A stretch of DNA of 64,000 nt, taken from contig CAYZMG010000010.1 in assembly GCA_964479465.1 (NCBI GenBank), forward strand, positions 1-64,000, given 5' to 3'. The notes beneath the pieces are model-generated. The model had not been told where the DNA came from and did not search any database. It saw only the letters and a program-made list of their open reading frames with translations. The DNA comes from CADCTB01 sp964479465. GTDB taxonomy: Bacteria > Actinomycetota > Acidimicrobiia > Acidimicrobiales > AC-14. Below are positions 40,525-49,923 of the stretch, piece by piece. The number at the start of each line of letters is the position of its first letter. Within the stretch, counting starts at the first letter, position 1. Position numbers and translations under genes: made by a program.

Positions 40525-41328
40525 TCATGGGCCCACGCCGCTGGGCACGAGGCCACGGCCCCGTCTGCGGAGGAGCAAGAGCATCCAGGCACCGAGGATC
40601 ACCAGCCCTATGCTCACGAACTGGGCCGTGGTGAGACCGAGGAATCGGCGGTCATAGGCCCGGAGGAAGTCGGTCAGGAGCCGCTGCACCCCGTACCACA
40701 CCGCCGCGGTCGCCAGCACCGTGCCCGCGGGCAGCGGCCGGCGGCGGAGCCAACTCAGCACGGCGATGAGCACCAGCAGGCCCAGCGCCTCGTAGAGCGC
40801 GGTGCTGTGCACAGTGGTGTCGACGGTCAGCGGGCCTTCAATCGTCCGTCCTCCCAGGTAGCGAATGCCGAGTGGGAAGTCCGTGGTCTCGCCCAAGTGC
40901 TCGCCGACGGCGAAGCACCCGACGCGACCGGCGACCAGGCCGGCCGCCAACGCAAATGCGATGCCGTCGGCCACCACCAGCCCGGGTAGGTCGGGGTTGG
41001 CCCGCAGCCACCACCACAGCACGACCGCGCCGGCCACCATCCCGCCGAAGAACTGCAACCCCCTGTTCCACACGGCGAATGCCTCCAGGGGCCGGTCGAG
41101 GAAGTAATCACCCCGGCTCAGCACATACGCCACCCGGGCGCCGATCAGCCCGGCGACCACCAGCCGGGTGGCCAGGCCCGACAGCGACGCGACATCCAGG
41201 CCGTGGTGGCGACCGTGGCGTTGCAGGAGATAGAAGCCAATGAGCACGCCGGCAGCGGTGGCCACGCCGAAGGTGTTCAGAGACAGCGGACCGAGATCAA
41301 TGGTGGGGAAGGACCGGTAGGGGATCAC
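40525..41328 (-). CDS. Divergent prolipoprotein diacylglyceryl transferase-like protein
   Basis: 267 residues with about seven transmembrane helices and the Lgt arrangement. The family signature appears as GRVGCFAVGEHLG, where Lgt has G-R-x-G-N-F-x-N-x-E-x2-G, so both Asn are replaced. The essential His of the Lgt HGG motif is Phe here (FFGGM). It may be a paralogue with changed chemistry rather than the housekeeping Lgt. It is divergent from the ArsR-rhodanese operon, 235 bp away. Confidence 0.75.
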   Translation of the reverse strand: MIPYRSFPTIDLGPLSLNTFGVATAAGVLIGFYLLQRHGRHHGLDVASLSGLATRLVVAGLIGARVAYVLSRGDYFLDRPLEAFAVWNRGLQFFGGMVAGAVVLWWWLRANPDLPGLVVADGIAFALAAGLVAGRVGCFAVGEHLGETTDFPLGIRYLGGRTIEGPLTVDTTVHSTALYEALGLLVLIAVLSWLRRRPLPAGTVLATAAVWYGVQRLLTDFLRAYDRRFLGLTTAQFVSIGLVILGAWMLLLLRRRGRGLVPSGVGP

Positions 41329-41563
41329 AGGCCGAGGGCATCGAGTGACTCGGGCTTCAATGATCGTGGAGAGAGCCGGCGACCGGATCCACCTGGCTCA
41401 CACCTCCATCGTACTGGCCGCGACGAGACCCGCTACGGCATCTCGGGACGGCAGAGAGCGCAGCGCAGCGCGCTACACGAAGGAGATCTCGGCCGGTACG
41501 GGGTTCTTCAAGAGGTCATTTGAGGACTTGACAAGACGAACCCATGTGGCTCACCATCGAGGG
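41329..41563. promoter_or_regulatory. Divergent promoter region between Lgt-like gene and ArsR operon
   Basis: A consensus -35 box TTGACA lies at 41528-41533, about 30 bp ahead of the ArsR-rhodanese ATG; the matching -10 is not clear. The rest shows no gene. The ArsR-type protein probably binds here. Confidence 0.4.
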
Positions 41564-42235
41564 ATGAGCGATCGGAGAGCCAAGGACTCGCTGTTCGACG
41601 CCTTCGCCGAGGTGGCCAAGGCGCTGGGGAGTGGAAGGCGGGCGGAGATTGTCGATGTGCTGGCCCAGGGCGAGCGCTCGGTCGAGGAGATGGCAGCGGA
41701 GCTCGACCAGTCGGTGGCCAACACCTCCCACCACCTCCGTGCCCTCGCCCGAGCGGGGTTGGTGAGTACCCGGCGGGACGGGACTCGCATCTTCTACGGC
41801 TTGAGCAGCGATCGGGTCGCCGGCCTGTGGGCGGCGCTGCGAGACGTGGCCGCCGAGCATGTGGCCGGGATCGACCGTCTCGCCGAGACATACCTCGGCG
41901 ATCGAGAGGCGCTGGAGGCGATCAGTCGGGACGAGCTGGCGGCCCGCTTGGAGCGCGGCGACCTCGTCGTGCTGGATGTCCGACCCGAGGCGGAGTTCCG
42001 GGCCGGACACATCACAGGTGCCCGGTCGATCCCCATCAGCGAGCTCCGGCGCAGCCTGCGGAGCCTGCCCAAGGGGGGTGAGGTGGTCGCGTACTGCAGA
42101 GGCCCGTACTGCGTGTACGCCGATGATGCCGTGCGTGAGCTCTGCCGCCGCGGCTACCGGGCCCGTCGCCTCGAGGATGGCTTCCCGGAATGGAAGCGGG
42201 CCGGCCTGTCGGTCGCCGAGGGCACCGACCGATGA
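41564..42235 (+). CDS. ArsR-family regulator fused to a rhodanese domain
   Basis: 223 residues. An ArsR-type winged helix (about 10-100: LGSGRRAEIVDVLAQG, SVANTSHHLRALARAGLV) is fused to a rhodanese domain (about 120-218) with the active-site loop YCRGPYC (C178, C183). Such fusions are thought to sense persulfide or sulfane sulfur and derepress detoxification genes. The ATGA overlap with the next gene places it at the head of the operon. Confidence 0.9.
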   Translation: MSDRRAKDSLFDAFAEVAKALGSGRRAEIVDVLAQGERSVEEMAAELDQSVANTSHHLRALARAGLVSTRRDGTRIFYGLSSDRVAGLWAALRDVAAEHVAGIDRLAETYLGDREALEAISRDELAARLERGDLVVLDVRPEAEFRAGHITGARSIPISELRRSLRSLPKGGEVVAYCRGPYCVYADDAVRELCRRGYRARRLEDGFPEWKRAGLSVAEGTDR

Positions 42236-43584
42236 ACGGGCCGGAGATCGTGGCCCTGGTCGACGAGGGGTTGGGGAACAGCTCCTACCTGGTGGACCTC
42301 GGGGATGGGAGCGCCCTGGTGGTCGACCCGGTGAGGGATCCCGCCCCGTACCTGGTCGAGGCCGACAAGCGCGGGCTGCGCGTCACACTGGCGGCCGAGA
42401 CCCACCTCCATGCCGATTTCGTCTCCGGCAGCCGCGAGCTCGCCTCGCGGGGAGCTTGCGTCGTGGCCGCCGGCGCCGCCGGCCTCGAGCACCCGCACCA
42501 CGCGCTGGCGGCAGGCGAGCGGATGGAGGTCGGTGGGCTCGGCATGGAGGTTTTGGCCACCCCGGGCCACACGCCCGAGCACGTTGCCTACCTCCTCCGG
42601 GACGGCAGTCGAGCGGTCGCCCTCTTCAGCGGCGGCTCGTTGCTCGTCGGAGCCGTGGCCAGAACGGACCTCGTCAGCCCCGATCGGACCGAGGATCTGG
42701 CGCGGTCGCTGTGGCGTTCGATTCGGGATCAGCTCCTCACTCTGCCGGACGATCTCCCCGTCTACCCGACACACGGCGCCGGCTCCTTCTGCTCTGTTTC
42801 CCCGGGCGAGGACCGGGTGACCACCATCGGGCGCGAGCGGTCCTCCAACCCCCTGCTCAGCGCACCCGACGAGGACACGTTCGTCGCCCGTCTCCTCGGC
42901 GGGTTCGGCACCTTTCCGCCCTACTTCCTGCAGCTCCGGGAGGTCAACCGGCGAGGACCACGGGTCTACGGCGAATGGCCGTCCCTCACCCCGCTCGATA
43001 CCCGGGCGGTTCAAGCTCAGATCGCAGAGGGGGCGGTGGTCGTGGACGTGCGACAGGTGCAGCCCTTCGGCGCCGGCCACATCCCCGGTGCGCTGTCGAT
43101 CCCGCTGCGCCCGCAGTTCGCGAGCTGGCTGGGGTGGCTGGTCGGGCGGGAACGGACGATTGTGTTCGTCACCGATCATGACCAGGATCGCTCCGAGCTG
43201 GTCCGTCAGTGCCTGGCCATCGGCTATGAGCGCCTGGCCGGAGAGCTTCGAGGTGGCATCGGAGCCTGGGCGTCGGCCGACCTTCCGCTGGCGACCGTGC
43301 CGCTGGTCTCCGCCGACGCCGCCGCCGGCACCTTGGTCGACGTTCGCCAGCGCAGCGAGTTCGCGTCCGGGCACGTCCCCGACGCCGTCAGCGTCGAGCT
43401 CGGGGACACCGCCGAGCAGGTGTCGGGGCTGCCGGCTGGCCTGCTCACGGTGATGTGCGGCCACGGCGAGCGGGCGATGAGCGCGGCGAGCATCCTCGTC
43501 GCCCACGGTCGGACCGACGTCGCCGTGCTCCTCGGCGGTCCCGCTGACGTCGCCGCAGCGCGCCGTCAGCGCCTGGTCGAGTGA
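42232..43584 (+). CDS. MBL-fold hydrolase fused to two rhodanese domains (persulfide dioxygenase-like)
   Basis: 450 residues. An ETHE1-like metallo-beta-lactamase domain (1-240) has the motif THLHADF (H58, H60, D62), PGHTPEH (H113) and YPTHG. A first rhodanese (about 255-350) lacks the catalytic Cys (VFVTDHDQD); a second (about 360-445) keeps it (TVMCGHGER). The likely role is oxidation or transfer of glutathione- or protein-bound persulfide. It is coupled on both sides by 4-bp overlaps. Confidence 0.9.
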   Translation: MNGPEIVALVDEGLGNSSYLVDLGDGSALVVDPVRDPAPYLVEADKRGLRVTLAAETHLHADFVSGSRELASRGACVVAAGAAGLEHPHHALAAGERMEVGGLGMEVLATPGHTPEHVAYLLRDGSRAVALFSGGSLLVGAVARTDLVSPDRTEDLARSLWRSIRDQLLTLPDDLPVYPTHGAGSFCSVSPGEDRVTTIGRERSSNPLLSAPDEDTFVARLLGGFGTFPPYFLQLREVNRRGPRVYGEWPSLTPLDTRAVQAQIAEGAVVVDVRQVQPFGAGHIPGALSIPLRPQFASWLGWLVGRERTIVFVTDHDQDRSELVRQCLAIGYERLAGELRGGIGAWASADLPLATVPLVSADAAAGTLVDVRQRSEFASGHVPDAVSVELGDTAEQVSGLPAGLLTVMCGHGERAMSAASILVAHGRTDVAVLLGGPADVAAARRQRLVE

Positions 43585-44864
43585 AGACCCGGCCCGCGGA
43601 GGCTCCGGCCGAAGCACCCCTCCGCCTGGGTCTTCGAGAGAACCTGGCCCAGTTCAGTCTCCTGGTCGCGGTCAACGCCCTCGTCGGCGGCATGGTGGGC
43701 CAGGAGCGCACCGTGCTTCCGCTCTTGGCCGAACAGGTCTTTGCTCTGACCGCCTTTACGGCCACCGCCACGTTCATCGTCGCCTTCGGAGCCACCAAGG
43801 CGCTGACCAACCTGGCTACCGGGGCTCTCATCGACCGCATCGGCCGCAAGCCCGTGCTCGTCGCCGGGTGGCTGATCGGGGTGCCGGTGCCGTTCATGCT
43901 GATGTGGGCGCCCACCTGGGGTTGGGTGATCGCGGCCAACGTGCTCCTCGGCATCAACCAGGCCATGACCTGGTCGACGACCGTCGTCATGAAGATCGAC
44001 CTGGTCGGGCCGGCGCGCAGGGGAACGGCTCTGGGGTTCAACGAGGCCGCGGGCTATGGAGCCGTTGCCCTGACCGCGCTGGCGACGGGAGCGATCGCCG
44101 GCCGCTACGGCCTGCGCCCGGAGCCGTTCTTCCTGGGCGTCGCCTTCGCCGCGCTGGGCCTCGGCCTGTCGACGCTGTTCGTACGGGAGACGCAGGGCCA
44201 CGCCCACCACGAAGCCTCGAGAACCGCTCGCTCGGACGGACACGACGGTTTCGGCGCCATCTTTGCCCGGGCGACATGGCGGGACCCGACCCTCAGCTCC
44301 GTCAGCCAGGCGGGATTGGTCAACAACGCCGTCGATGGGTTGGCCTGGGGCATCCTGCCGCTGCTGTTCGCGGCCAACGGCCAGTCGGTGCCGGCCATCG
44401 GGGTCCTGGCCGCGCTGTACCCGGGCGTCTGGTGCGTGGGACAGCTGTTCACAGGAGCCTGGTCGGATCGGGTGGGCCGTAAGCCGCTGATCGTCTCCGG
44501 CATGGTGCTGCAGGGAGCGGCGCTGGCCCTGGTGGCCGGGACAACGGGGTTCGCACCGTGGGCTGTTGGTTCGGTGCTGATCGGGGTGGGGACCGCCCTC
44601 GTCTACCCAACTCTCATCGCCGCAGTGGGCGACGTGGCTCACCCGGCATGGCGGGCCACTGCCGTGGGCGTCTACCGGCTGTGGCGGGACACCGGCTACG
44701 TCGCCGGCGCGCTGCTCGGTGGCGTAGTGGCAGACGTGTTCGACCTTCGCGCCGCCGTGCTCGTTATCGCCGCGCTGAGTGTCGTGGCGGGGATGATCGT
44801 GGCGTTTCGGATGGAGGAAACGGCAGTGTCGGCTGACCGACTCCAACCTGGTCAGCAGGCCTAG
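43581..44864 (+). CDS. MFS transporter of the rhodanese operon
   Basis: 427 residues with 12 predicted membrane helices and MFS loop motifs after helices 2 and 8 (GALIDRIGRKPVL and GAWSDRVGRKPLI). The GTG overlaps the stop of the MBL-rhodanese gene. Context suggests export of a sulfur compound or related toxicant. The substrate cannot be read from sequence. Confidence 0.9.
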   Translation: MKTRPAEAPAEAPLRLGLRENLAQFSLLVAVNALVGGMVGQERTVLPLLAEQVFALTAFTATATFIVAFGATKALTNLATGALIDRIGRKPVLVAGWLIGVPVPFMLMWAPTWGWVIAANVLLGINQAMTWSTTVVMKIDLVGPARRGTALGFNEAAGYGAVALTALATGAIAGRYGLRPEPFFLGVAFAALGLGLSTLFVRETQGHAHHEASRTARSDGHDGFGAIFARATWRDPTLSSVSQAGLVNNAVDGLAWGILPLLFAANGQSVPAIGVLAALYPGVWCVGQLFTGAWSDRVGRKPLIVSGMVLQGAALALVAGTTGFAPWAVGSVLIGVGTALVYPTLIAAVGDVAHPAWRATAVGVYRLWRDTGYVAGALLGGVVADVFDLRAAVLVIAALSVVAGMIVAFRMEETAVSADRLQPGQQA

Positions 44865-45257
44865 CTACCGAGCGCCGTTCTGCAGCCACTTTCCGCTCGC
44901 ACCGATGCCGCCACGAGCAGGGTGGGTCCACTCCGGAGTGATGCCGAAGGTCTCCTCTAGACCGACAGCTCGGAGCTGGTCGTCAACAGCTCTCGTCGGG
45001 CCGCTGAGCAGCACCTCGCCTCCGTACTCGTCCATGCGCTTCAGCGCATCGGCGAGGACGAAGAGCCCGTTGGCGTCGATACTTGTCATGCCTCGGAGGT
45101 CGAGGACGACTTGGCGGTTGCCTTGATTGTCGATGACGTCGACCAGCCTGGCTGCGAGGTCCGGCGCGGTGGTCGCATCGAGTGGCCCGTGGACGTGCAC
45201 GACCACCTTGCCCAGGGCGCGACTAAACGCAAGTGAGAACTCCGGACGATCGGGCAA
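44865..45257 (-). CDS. STAS-domain protein lacking the phosphorylatable serine
   Basis: 130 residues from TTG with GGGAGG upstream. A STAS domain (about 15-115) has DLRGMTSIDANGLFVLADAL; in anti-anti-sigma factors the position after Asp is Ser, here Ala (DANG instead of DSSG). It may act as a constitutively active or non-phosphorylated binder. It is convergent with the MFS gene. A SpoIIE-type phosphatase gene lies far away at 7743. Confidence 0.82.
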   Translation of the reverse strand: MPDRPEFSLAFSRALGKVVVHVHGPLDATTAPDLAARLVDVIDNQGNRQVVLDLRGMTSIDANGLFVLADALKRMDEYGGEVLLSGPTRAVDDQLRAVGLEETFGITPEWTHPARGGIGASGKWLQNGAR

Positions 45258-45656
45258 CAGGATCCACCTCCCTCACGGCGAAGTGCCCTCGTTGCTCAAG
45301 GCGACACGGCCCGCCGTTCCTCCACGGCCGCGCCGACAGACTACCGCACCGGGCGCGGGGTCTCCTACGGAGAGGGGCTGGATAGTGCAAATGCACCACC
45401 GCAATTGAGGCGTTCGCACCTTGAGACGTGACTCACAGGATGAGGAGAATTCGGAGACGCCGAGCGAGAGGGGGCCCAGTGTCCAGTCCTGCCGGAGGGC
45501 AGATCGAACGGCTGCTGTGGGCCGTCGGAGGGCGCGCCGGGTCCGCTCCGAGTCTGAAAAGGTTGCCGCTCACCCGGGCCATCGCGGCGTGGCGCCGGCC
45601 TTTCCTCCGGAACAGTTCACGACTGAGTGGCAGACGTCCTGCCTGGACGAGCCGGC
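45258..45656. other. Intergenic region of about 400 bp without a gene
   Basis: It lies between the STAS gene start (minus strand) and the YihY-family gene end. Short open frames give only Arg-rich translations. A Shine-Dalgarno GGGAGG precedes the STAS TTG. No RNA gene was recognised. Confidence 0.4.
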
Positions 45657-46688
45657 TTAAGCCGGCCCGGAGACTGACTGCACGGGCCGTGCCCGAGGTT
45701 CCGTGCTGGCCGGCCCGCTCCTCTTGGCCAGGACAGCATTCAGCTCGGCGCCGATGAGCAAGGACAGGCTCAACATGTACAGCCACAGCAGGACGACGAG
45801 CGCACCCCCCAGGACACCGAACACCGGGTTTCCTCCGAAGAACTGCAAGTAGAGGCGGAAGCCGAACGAGACCAGCAGCCACAGGACGCCCGTCAATGCC
45901 GCTCCGGCGACATGTGGGCGCCAGCCGATGTGGGCGTGCGGGACCGAGTGGAACACGACCGTGGCCCAACCGAGAAGCGCCAGGAACGCCAACGGGATTC
46001 CGAGCCATCCCCAGAGTGCTCCGTAGGCGGAGTCGACGCCAACCCACTCGGCGATTGCGTGGCCGGCTCCGAACAGCGGGCCGAGCACGAGCGCGGCCAG
46101 CACGAGGATGACCAGGAGGATGCTCGCCGCCGCCAGCCCCAGCGCCACCATCCGCCGGCGGAGCCGGGATCGGATCTCCGCGGTCTCGTAGATCTGGGCG
46201 AGGGTGCGCAGGATGGTCGCCATGCCGCGGGAGGCGGCCCACAGCGCCGCCGCGGCACCGAAGGTGAACACGCCCGCGCTGCCACCCTCGAACAGCGATT
46301 GGATCGCCTCTGCAACTCCTCCCGATCGATCGGTGAGAAATGTCTGCAGGACCACGATCACCTCGCGCTGGGCCTGTTCGGCGACTTCCGACCCGAACAA
46401 ACTGTCGAGCGCGCCGAGGCCGGCGGCGACCCCCAGCAGGCCCGGGAAGACGCTGAGCAACGCGAAGAACGCCACCTCTGCCGCCAGTCCTGGCACCCGG
46501 TCCTCCTCGGCGTCGTGCGCCATGTGGCGTCCGACGTCGACCACGCCGACCATCCGTGGATGACGCTCCAGCCATCTCTCGAGAGCTGCGGCGATGCGCC
46601 GGCGGACAGGCCTCAGAGTGAGGTGGCCTCTCAGTTCATTCACTGTCGGGCGGTCATACCCAGAAAGGTCGGGGACGGAGCGACGCAT
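45657..46688 (-). CDS. YihY/BrkB family inner membrane protein
   Basis: 343 residues. After a charged N-terminus (1-60), six membrane helices follow with the family pattern AEVAFFALLSVFPGLLGV, an AASRGMATILRTLAQIYE loop and a C-terminal LLWLYMLSLSLLIGAELNAV. YihY proteins are membrane proteins of unsettled function. It is divergent from the GH15 operon by 35 bp. Confidence 0.9.
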   Translation of the reverse strand: MRRSVPDLSGYDRPTVNELRGHLTLRPVRRRIAAALERWLERHPRMVGVVDVGRHMAHDAEEDRVPGLAAEVAFFALLSVFPGLLGVAAGLGALDSLFGSEVAEQAQREVIVVLQTFLTDRSGGVAEAIQSLFEGGSAGVFTFGAAAALWAASRGMATILRTLAQIYETAEIRSRLRRRMVALGLAAASILLVILVLAALVLGPLFGAGHAIAEWVGVDSAYGALWGWLGIPLAFLALLGWATVVFHSVPHAHIGWRPHVAGAALTGVLWLLVSFGFRLYLQFFGGNPVFGVLGGALVVLLWLYMLSLSLLIGAELNAVLAKRSGPASTEPRARPVQSVSGPA

Positions 46689-46723
46689 AGTTCGAACCGC
46701 GACGGGGTAGGGCCGACGGACCG

Positions 46724-48559
46724 ATGGTCCGTCGCGTGCCCGTCTCCTCGGCGGTGTTCGCCCCGCTGCACTATGTCGACGACTATCCGGCGTTGGAAGA
46801 CGTCGGCCTTATCGGCGACGGCGCGACGGCGGCCCTGGTGACCCGTAATGGAGCCGTGGTCTGGCTGTGCGTACCCCGTTTCGACTCGGACCCCCTGTTC
46901 TGCTCGCTGCTGGATGCCCGGAGAGGTGGAGCGTTCCGGATCGCGCTCCACGGGTTGACCGAGAGTCGCCAGCGTTACGAGCCGGACAGCGGCGTTCTCG
47001 TCACCGAGCTGCGCAGCTCCACCGGGCTGGTCCGGCTCACCGACTGCCTCACTCTGCGCTCGGGTGCCGACCTCGGCGAGGACACTGCCGCCGGCCGCGG
47101 TGAACTGCTGCGCTCCGTTGTGGTCCTCGAGGGCGCCGTCCAGCTGCAGGTCGAGGTCGAGCCTAGGGGCGGCGCCAGCGTCGAGGCCTATGGGCAGGGT
47201 CTCCGTCTGCGCGCTTCGCGCCATCCCGGCCTCGACCTTCGCCTGCTGGCCACCGTTCCACTGGACGGCTTGCGGACCACGGTCGATCTCCAGGAGGGCG
47301 AGCAGGCCCACTTCATCCTGCGTTGGGCTGGAACAGGCCATCGGCGCGACTTCGATCCGCCGGCGCTGCTCCAATCCACCCTTGACGGCTGGCGGCGATG
47401 GATGAAGACGCTGGTGTACGACGGTCCTCAGGAGCCTGTCGTACGGCAGTCGGTCGTCACGTTGAAGATGCTCGACTTTAACGAGACCGGTGCGCTGGTT
47501 GCCGCACCCACCTCCTCCCTTCCGGAGAACATCGGTGGTGTCCGCAACTGGGACTACCGCTACGCATGGGTGCGCGATGCCGCATTCTCTGTGTACGCCT
47601 TCCGGCGCGTGGGGCTGCACGCCGAGGCCCATGGGTTCCTGAGCTGGATCCTCGACGCCATTGAACGCGACGGGACTCCTCGCGTGCTCTACACCCTCGA
47701 TGGTCTCTGTCCGCCGACGGAGCGAGAGGATCCCGAACTGGAGGGGTATCGCCGCTCCGCACCCGTGCGATGGGGCAATGCCGCCGCCGACCAGCGCCAG
47801 CACGACGCGTACGGGGAGATACTGGACTGCGCCTACCAGTGGGTGGCCGCCGGCGGCGAGTTGAACATGGCGCTCTGGGGCCGGTTGCGATCCTTGGTGG
47901 AGCAGGCGCGGGTCGATTGGGGCCGACCTGATCACGGTATCTGGGAGGTACGCACGGCGACCCGGCCCTTCACGTATTCGGCGGCGATGTGCCAGGTCGC
48001 CCTCGATCGCGGCGCCCGGCTCGCCGAGCGGCTGGGTCTGCCCGGCGATGTCGACGGGTGGCGCGCCGACGCGCAGCGGATCCAGGCGGCGATCCTCGAC
48101 CTCGCCTGGGACGAGGATCGGGGTTCGTTGACCGAGCACCTCGGGCCCGGCGGCCTCGACGCCAGCCTTCTCGCCCTGCCCCTGCGCCGGGTGGTCGACG
48201 CCGGGCACCCCAGGATGGTCGCCACCACGGAGGCCATCGTCGCTCGGCTGGGCGCCGGCGGCGGGCTGCTCTACCGCTATTTGCCCGAGGAGTCAGCTGA
48301 CGGCCTGCCCGGCCACGAGGGGGCCTTCTTGCTGTGCAGCTTCTGGCTGGTGGACAATCTGGCCGCCCAGGGCCGCATCGAGGACGCGATGGCTCTGTAT
48401 GAGTCGCTCTGCCGTCGTGCAGGGCCGCTCGGCCTCCTTCCAGAGGAGATCGACCCGGCGACCGGTGCGTTCCTCGGCAACTACCCGCAGGCGTTCAGCC
48501 ACGTCGGGGTGGTTTCCAGCGGCATGAATCTCGCCCGGGCGCTGCGGGAGCAAGGATGA
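46724..48559 (+). CDS. Glycoside hydrolase family 15 (glucoamylase/trehalase-like)
   Basis: 611 residues. An N-terminal beta domain (about 10-220, trehalase-like) precedes an (alpha/alpha)6 barrel (about 230-605). GH15 landmarks include RNWDYRYAWVRDAAF and a C-terminal LPEEIDPATGAFLGNYPQAF with the catalytic base Glu. In actinobacteria such enzymes often cleave trehalose. It is coupled to zwf by an ATGA overlap, which would send the glucose into the pentose phosphate pathway. Confidence 0.9.
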   Translation: MVRRVPVSSAVFAPLHYVDDYPALEDVGLIGDGATAALVTRNGAVVWLCVPRFDSDPLFCSLLDARRGGAFRIALHGLTESRQRYEPDSGVLVTELRSSTGLVRLTDCLTLRSGADLGEDTAAGRGELLRSVVVLEGAVQLQVEVEPRGGASVEAYGQGLRLRASRHPGLDLRLLATVPLDGLRTTVDLQEGEQAHFILRWAGTGHRRDFDPPALLQSTLDGWRRWMKTLVYDGPQEPVVRQSVVTLKMLDFNETGALVAAPTSSLPENIGGVRNWDYRYAWVRDAAFSVYAFRRVGLHAEAHGFLSWILDAIERDGTPRVLYTLDGLCPPTEREDPELEGYRRSAPVRWGNAAADQRQHDAYGEILDCAYQWVAAGGELNMALWGRLRSLVEQARVDWGRPDHGIWEVRTATRPFTYSAAMCQVALDRGARLAERLGLPGDVDGWRADAQRIQAAILDLAWDEDRGSLTEHLGPGGLDASLLALPLRRVVDAGHPRMVATTEAIVARLGAGGGLLYRYLPEESADGLPGHEGAFLLCSFWLVDNLAAQGRIEDAMALYESLCRRAGPLGLLPEEIDPATGAFLGNYPQAFSHVGVVSSGMNLARALREQG

Positions 48560-49923
48560 GGGCCCGCCGCCTCGTCATCCTCGGCGCCACGGGTGACCTC
48601 ACCGGCCGGTACCTCCTGGTCGCCATCGCGGAGCTGGCTGCCGCAGGGCGCCTGCCCGATGATCTGACGATTGTGGGGGTGGCCCGGGACCCATGGGATA
48701 CGGCCACGTTCCGCCTTCATGCAGAGGAGCGGCTCGCTCGTCACGCGCCCGACCTTCCTGCAGCCGCACGCGTTGGTCTGGCCGCACGGCTGTCCTATGT
48801 CGCCGGTGATGTCGGGGACCCCGCTGTACTCAGCGCCGCGTTCGGGCCTGACGCCGGTCGATCCCTTGCCTATCTCGCCCTTCCGCCCGGCGTCTTCGGA
48901 CCGGCGATCGAAGCGTTGGCGGCCATCGGCGGGTCCCGTGGCAGCACGGTCATCGTCGAGAAGCCGTTCGGTACCGACCTCGCCTCGGCGAAGGCGCTCA
49001 ACGAGCTCCTCCACCGCCACTTCCCCGAAGAGGCGGTGTTCCGCATGGACCACTTCCTCGGCAAGCAGACCGTCCAGAACATCCTCGGCGTCCGCTTCGC
49101 CAACCCCCTTTTCCAGGCCGCGTGGAACCGGGAGCACGTCGCCGGCGTGGACATCGTGTGGGACGAGACGGTGGCGCTGGAGGGCCGCGCCGGGTACTAC
49201 GACCGCACAGGCGCGCTCCGCGACATGATCCAGAACCACCTGCTGCAGCTCCTGTGCCTCGTGGCCATGGAGCGGCCCGACGGTCTCAACCAGAGGGACC
49301 TGCGGAACCGCAAGGTCGAGTTGCTGCAAACGGTTCGGCGACCGACGCCGGCGGAGGTGTCAGCCGGTTCGACGAGAGCCCGCTATGGCGCCGGCGCGAT
49401 CGGTGATCGACACCTCCCGGACTATACGGAGGAGGCCGGCGTCGACCCTGCCCATGGGACCGAGACCTTTGCCGAGGTCTCGTTGTTCGTCGACAGTGAG
49501 CGCTGGCACGGGGTTCCGTTCCGGCTCCGTACCGGCAAGGCCCTGGCTGCCGACCGCAGGGACATCACCATCCGGTTCCGGCGTCCCAGGGATCCGGTGT
49601 TCGGCTACGAGGGCGAACCGCCGGTCAACCAGCTGGTGTTCCAGATGAACCCCGACCGGATGGTGCTCGACCTAGCTCTGAACGGAGCCGGGGACCCCTT
49701 CTGCCTCGAGCCGGCAAAGCTCCAGCTGACGCTCGCCGCCCAGGATCTCTCGGCCTACGCCCGCCTACTGGTGGAAGCGCTCGACGGCAATCCCGCTCTG
49801 GCCATCCGCGGCGACGAGGCCGAGGAGTGCTGGCGGATCGTTGAGCCCATCGTCGCCGAATGGGGGAAGGGGTCACCTCCGCTCCTCTCCTACCCCGCGG
49901 GCTCGGCGGGTCCCGACGGATGA
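48556..49923 (+). CDS. zwf: Glucose-6-phosphate 1-dehydrogenase
   Basis: 455 residues with the NADP-binding GATGDLTGRYL at 10-20, EKPFGTDL and the substrate-binding RMDHFLGKQTVQN (the catalytic region normally reads RIDHYLGKE). C-terminal alpha+beta domain complete. It oxidises glucose 6-phosphate to the gluconolactone with NADP. It is coupled to GH15 upstream and to the MscS gene downstream by 4-bp overlaps. No gnd or opcA partner is visible nearby. Confidence 0.95.
   Translation: MRARRLVILGATGDLTGRYLLVAIAELAAAGRLPDDLTIVGVARDPWDTATFRLHAEERLARHAPDLPAAARVGLAARLSYVAGDVGDPAVLSAAFGPDAGRSLAYLALPPGVFGPAIEALAAIGGSRGSTVIVEKPFGTDLASAKALNELLHRHFPEEAVFRMDHFLGKQTVQNILGVRFANPLFQAAWNREHVAGVDIVWDETVALEGRAGYYDRTGALRDMIQNHLLQLLCLVAMERPDGLNQRDLRNRKVELLQTVRRPTPAEVSAGSTRARYGAGAIGDRHLPDYTEEAGVDPAHGTETFAEVSLFVDSERWHGVPFRLRTGKALAADRRDITIRFRRPRDPVFGYEGEPPVNQLVFQMNPDRMVLDLALNGAGDPFCLEPAKLQLTLAAQDLSAYARLLVEALDGNPALAIRGDEAEECWRIVEPIVAEWGKGSPPLLSYPAGSAGPDG

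Noticed and set aside
41388..45290. Similar GGATCCACCT-containing stretches upstream of two genes
   Set aside because: The match is short, in part explained by a Shine-Dalgarno site, and flanking sequence does not align.
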